Positions 63,013-64,000 of a DNA stretch of 64,000 nucleotides are shown one piece after another. The stretch is taken from assembly GCA_963746265.1 (NCBI GenBank), contig CAVVAM010000001.1, forward strand, positions 1 to 64,000. Reading direction: 5' to 3'. Source of the stretch: Ilumatobacter sp963746265 (GTDB lineage Bacteria > Actinomycetota > Acidimicrobiia > Acidimicrobiales > Ilumatobacteraceae). The translations under genes and the position numbers were made by a program. Below the pieces are notes generated by a model. It ran no database searches, had not been told where the DNA came from, and saw nothing but the letters and a program-made list of their open reading frames with translations. Every line of letters begins with the position of its first letter. Position 1 is the stretch's first letter.

Positions 63013-64000
63013 GATCGTCGACCCCAGAGCGCAGATCCCGTTTCGCTGCTCGCTCCGAGCAGATCGGCCCGCGCAAAACGGACGACGGAACCCTCCCCTG
63101 CAGCTTGCTCGCCGGCGCTGAGGCTGATGAACACCTCGCCGTCGAACACGTCGAGGGCGGTTGGTCGGTCGAGGTCGTCGAGGAGGACCGTCATCTCGAC
63201 CTCATCGAAGGGGGACCGGACGTAGAGCAGACGGCCGCTTCGATCTCGATACGCATCAACACCCTGTGGGTCGTCGACGGGTGACGCATACTCCAGGACG
63301 AACATCGCGCCGTCGCGATCGAAGGCGACGTCGATCGCCATGGTGAGTCCGTCGACCACCACCTCGTGAGAGCCCGAAGCATCGAGGGCGACCACGGCGC
63401 CACTTCCGACGGGGTGGGGCAACTGTCCGAACGACGCGACGTAGAGCAGATCGTCCGGCCCCCACGACATGCCCGTCAGCACTTCGTGACCGGGCACCGC
63501 TGCGAAGAGTTCAACCGCGCCATCGAGGTCGGCCCGCAGCACGGCTCCGGCAGCCGCCTCGGCGACGAAGAACCCGGAGCGGTCCGGCGTCATGACGAAC
63601 GAGTAGGGGTTCGACCGGACCACGCCGCTCGGTCCGCTCGAGGACTCGGCGAACTCGAAGAGATCGGCGATCACCCGTGACCCAGAAGGCAGGATCTCCA
63701 GGATGCTGCGGGACGTGTCGCCGTACGACTCGCCGACGAGTGCGAACACGCGCCCATCGGCTCGGACGACGTCGGCGGCGCCCGATGTGACGGCGGCATC
63801 CGGGTAGTAGACGAACGGGAGCTCGTCGACGAGCGCTTTGGCCGTGCCCCCGCTCAGCGGGCCACACACCACCCGGCCGGTGTCCGACTCGAGCTGACCG
63901 GGTTGCTCACGAGTCGGTCCGTCCGGCCCGATCGACCCGGCCTCGGCAACGCAGAGCGTCGTGGCGTCGACCGACAGGCCGCGCGGTTGGGAAAGAAGAT
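63009..64000 (-). CDS. ScyD/ScyE-like beta-propeller protein, 5' end outside the window
   Basis: At least 330 residues; the frame runs open to the right edge (LLSQPRGLSVDATTLCVAEA). Repeated six-bladed propeller motifs: GLSVDATTLCVAEAG, GMSWGPDDLLYVASFG, AIDVAFDRDGAMFVLEYAS, ALDVFDGEVFISLSAG. The family is usually secreted; the signal peptide would lie beyond the window. The stop overlaps the start of the GalT remnant, so they shared a transcript. Confidence 0.75.
   Translation of the reverse strand, partial: LLSQPRGLSVDATTLCVAEAGSIGPDGPTREQPGQLESDTGRVVCGPLSGGTAKALVDELPFVYYPDAAVTSGAADVVRADGRVFALVGESYGDTSRSILEILPSGSRVIADLFEFAESSSGPSGVVRSNPYSFVMTPDRSGFFVAEAAAGAVLRADLDGAVELFAAVPGHEVLTGMSWGPDDLLYVASFGQLPHPVGSGAVVALDASGSHEVVVDGLTMAIDVAFDRDGAMFVLEYASPVDDPQGVDAYRDRSGRLLYVRSPFDEVEMTVLLDDLDRPTALDVFDGEVFISLSAGEQAAGEGSVVRFARADLLGASSETGSALWGRRS

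Overview
The window is high-GC bacterial DNA with actinobacterial gene style: GTG starts, 1-4 base stop/start overlaps, a LAL-type LuxR regulator, a BTAD regulator, and DUF6325, DUF6933 and DUF1772 proteins. The content best fits an acidimicrobial (Ilumatobacter-like) actinobacterium, but that is inference. No rRNA, complete tRNA or CRISPR array was seen. Most of the window is accessory, with many gene remnants and two kinds of insertion sequence.

Layout. 1-4.3 kb: frameshifted LuxR regulator, truncated NhaC-type antiporter and a ThrE-like amino-acid exporter. 4.7-6.3 kb: first copy of a compound repeat (left arm, tRNA-Gly 3' half, right palindromic arm), split by an IS630 element and a small MITE-like insert. 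6.7-14.8 kb: small secreted proteins, a hemerythrin-domain protein, a flavin split-barrel/GAF pair, membrane proteins, a sulfatase remnant and a HigBA toxin-antitoxin pair. 14.9-15.3 kb: repeat copy C with an integrase N-terminal remnant. 15.6-29.8 kb: a secreted protein divergent from a 13-kb, five-gene coupled operon around a DUF6603 protein. 29.9-45.0 kb, between copies D and E: frameshifted sulfatase with a stub of its maturase, NuoF-like flavoprotein, a UGSC-type selenoprotein with in-frame UGA and a SECIS-like hairpin, a divergent Lrp regulator, an IS3-type element, a SUKH gene and an M23 peptidase. 45.0-53.9 kb, copies E to F: DUF4386-like membrane proteins, a cluster of gene remnants, a secreted metallopeptidase and a 1585-residue regulator/STAND/solute-binding chimera. 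54-64 kb: a two-component operon, DUF6933 and membrane proteins, a DUF6325 gene split by a second IS3-type copy, GalT and ABC-ATPase remnants, and a ScyD-like beta-propeller gene running off the right edge.

How it fits together. Five directly repeated copies of a tRNA-Gly 3' half (A, C, D, E, F) cut the window into segments of about 9-15 kb. Four also have a conserved left arm, and three a palindromic right arm. Cores with arms on both sides look like attP-type junctions of a tyrosine-recombinase element, so the window may be a tandem array of integrated cassettes. The only recombinase trace is a decayed fragment beside copy C. Best candidates for undescribed biology are this cassette array, the DUF6603 operon, the selenoprotein locus and the chimeric regulator.
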